64,000 nucleotides of DNA from assembly GCF_000154285.1 (NCBI RefSeq), contig NZ_DS483474.1:1-64000 (forward strand), written 5' to 3'. Position 1 is the stretch's first letter. Each line of letters begins with the position of its first letter. A program made the translations under genes and the position numbers. Positions 63,429-64,000 of this stretch are shown here, piece by piece. Origin of the DNA: Amedibacillus dolichus DSM 3991 (GTDB lineage: Bacteria; Bacillota_I; Bacilli_A; Erysipelotrichales; Erysipelotrichaceae). Below the pieces are notes generated by a model. The model was not told the DNA's origin, ran no database searches, and was given only the letters and a program-made list of their open reading frames with translations.

Positions 63429-64000
63429 TATAGCTGCGTCCGTGTTGACACGACTCAAAAATAAGGCAAAAGAAAGCGGAAGAAGTTATCAGCTTTGTTT
63501 GCAGCTCTTTTGTCAGGAAGAGTTTTTACGCCGTTTGGAAAAGTCCAAGTATGCCGAAAACCTCGTGTTAAAAGGAGGCTTGTTCCTCTATTCGCTTACT
63601 GACTTTGATAGCCGAGTAACGGTTGATGTAGATTTTTTGCTTCAAAGAATACCTAATACACCGGAAAAATTAAAAGGCATACTTGAAGAAATTATTACAG
63701 TTCAAACCGGCAATGATTTTGTAACCTTTGAGATAAAAGATATTACACCTATTGCTGTTACGAAGAAATATGCCGGTATAGGCGCTTCAATGGTCGCTTA
63801 TATTAAAAATACTCGAACACCCTTTGGCATTGATTTCGGTGTTGGCGATATCATTGTGCCAAAGCAAGAAAAAAGAAAAATCCCCACTCAGCTTGATGAT
63901 TTTATTGCGCCGACAATCAATACTTATTCCATTGAAACGACCGTTGCCGAGAAAATTGACGCAATCCTCAGTCTGATGGAGTTTTCCAGTCGCATGAAAG
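63421..64000 (+). CDS. AbiEii-type nucleotidyltransferase toxin (3' end outside window)
   Basis: The first ~193 residues of a nucleotidyltransferase of the AbiEii/AbiGii family; the frame is open to the window end. LVLKGGLFLY (48-57) with the GG motif, RVTVDVDF with the catalytic Asp69-x-Asp71, and ETTVAEKIDAI with the later Lys are visible. Known members block growth by modifying tRNA or a related target and abort phage infection. It overlaps the antitoxin gene by 8 bases. Confidence 0.9.
   Translation, partial: MPDIAASVLTRLKNKAKESGRSYQLCLQLFCQEEFLRRLEKSKYAENLVLKGGLFLYSLTDFDSRVTVDVDFLLQRIPNTPEKLKGILEEIITVQTGNDFVTFEIKDITPIAVTKKYAGIGASMVAYIKNTRTPFGIDFGVGDIIVPKQEKRKIPTQLDDFIAPTINTYSIETTVAEKIDAILSLMEFSSRMK

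Noticed and set aside
1-64000. CRISPR arrays, rRNA or tRNA genes
   Set aside because: I saw no regularly spaced direct repeats, no rRNA segments and no cloverleaf-type sequences anywhere in the window.

Overview
The window is a low-GC, Gram-positive chromosome segment. Supporting signs are strong AGGAGG-type ribosome binding sites, an RNA polymerase delta subunit, a monofunctional MurA, a FemA/B-type ligase, PepV-type peptidase, many PTS genes and PPi-dependent phosphofructokinase. The gene mix is typical of Bacillota and fits gut Erysipelotrichia best, but that placement is inference; no rRNA or other taxonomic marker lies in the window. About 60 genes are visible, mostly in minus-strand operons closed by clear hairpin-plus-U terminators.

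Layout. 1-0.34 kb: 3' end of a PD-(D/E)XK (Rpn/transposase-like) gene whose near-identical relative lies inverted at 33-34 kb. 0.5-7.5 kb: Fe-alcohol dehydrogenase, peptide deformylase, CBS-ACT protein and a livJHMGF branched-chain amino acid ABC operon. 7.7-12 kb: site-2 protease, class II fructose-bisphosphate aldolase, rpoE-argS-DUF1934. 12.6-22.4 kb: class A PBP, secreted NlpC/P60 protein with cell-wall-binding repeats, murA, DUF1846 protein, fhs, purD. 22.6-31.2 kb: glucose-family PTS parts (two EIIA genes and one EIICB), pepV, a PRD regulator, and a group II intron sitting exactly behind the terminator of the first EIIA gene. 31.4-33 kb: ribulose-phosphate-epimerase-like gene and a YitT-type membrane protein.

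34-46.3 kb is a sugar or polyol catabolic island. An FSA-type aldolase diverges from an Fe-alcohol dehydrogenase plus HAD phosphatase. Facing it is an 11-gene minus-strand operon: galactitol-type PTS (EIIA, two EIIB, EIIC), two different dihydroxyacetone kinase DhaK/DhaL pairs, a PRD/EIIB/EIIA regulator, a class II aldolase and a histidine phosphatase. No DhaM is present. A common reading is that FSA or the dehydrogenase yields dihydroxyacetone (or a related ketose) and DhaKL phosphorylates it, while the PTS feeds a second substrate. The operon is bracketed by two copies of a 65-bp hairpin repeat.

46.6-64 kb: an unrecognised four-gene cluster (three membrane proteins and one soluble protein), an HD phosphohydrolase coupled to an orphan lactose-type EIIA, NUDIX hydrolase, Gfo/Idh/MocA oxidoreductase with a DUF6483 protein, DbpA-type helicase, FemA/B ligase, a fused MacB-like ABC exporter with a lipoprotein, a 34-residue membrane peptide gene too short for usual ORF calling, PPi-phosphofructokinase, and an AbiE-type toxin-antitoxin pair cut by the window end.

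The points most worth following are the double-DhaKL island with its flanking repeats, a shared TGTGGTAA-type motif in front of several sugar genes, the intron with an in-frame TGA in its reverse transcriptase, the small membrane peptide with an adjacent long RNA hairpin, and the operator-like palindrome in the AbiE promoter.
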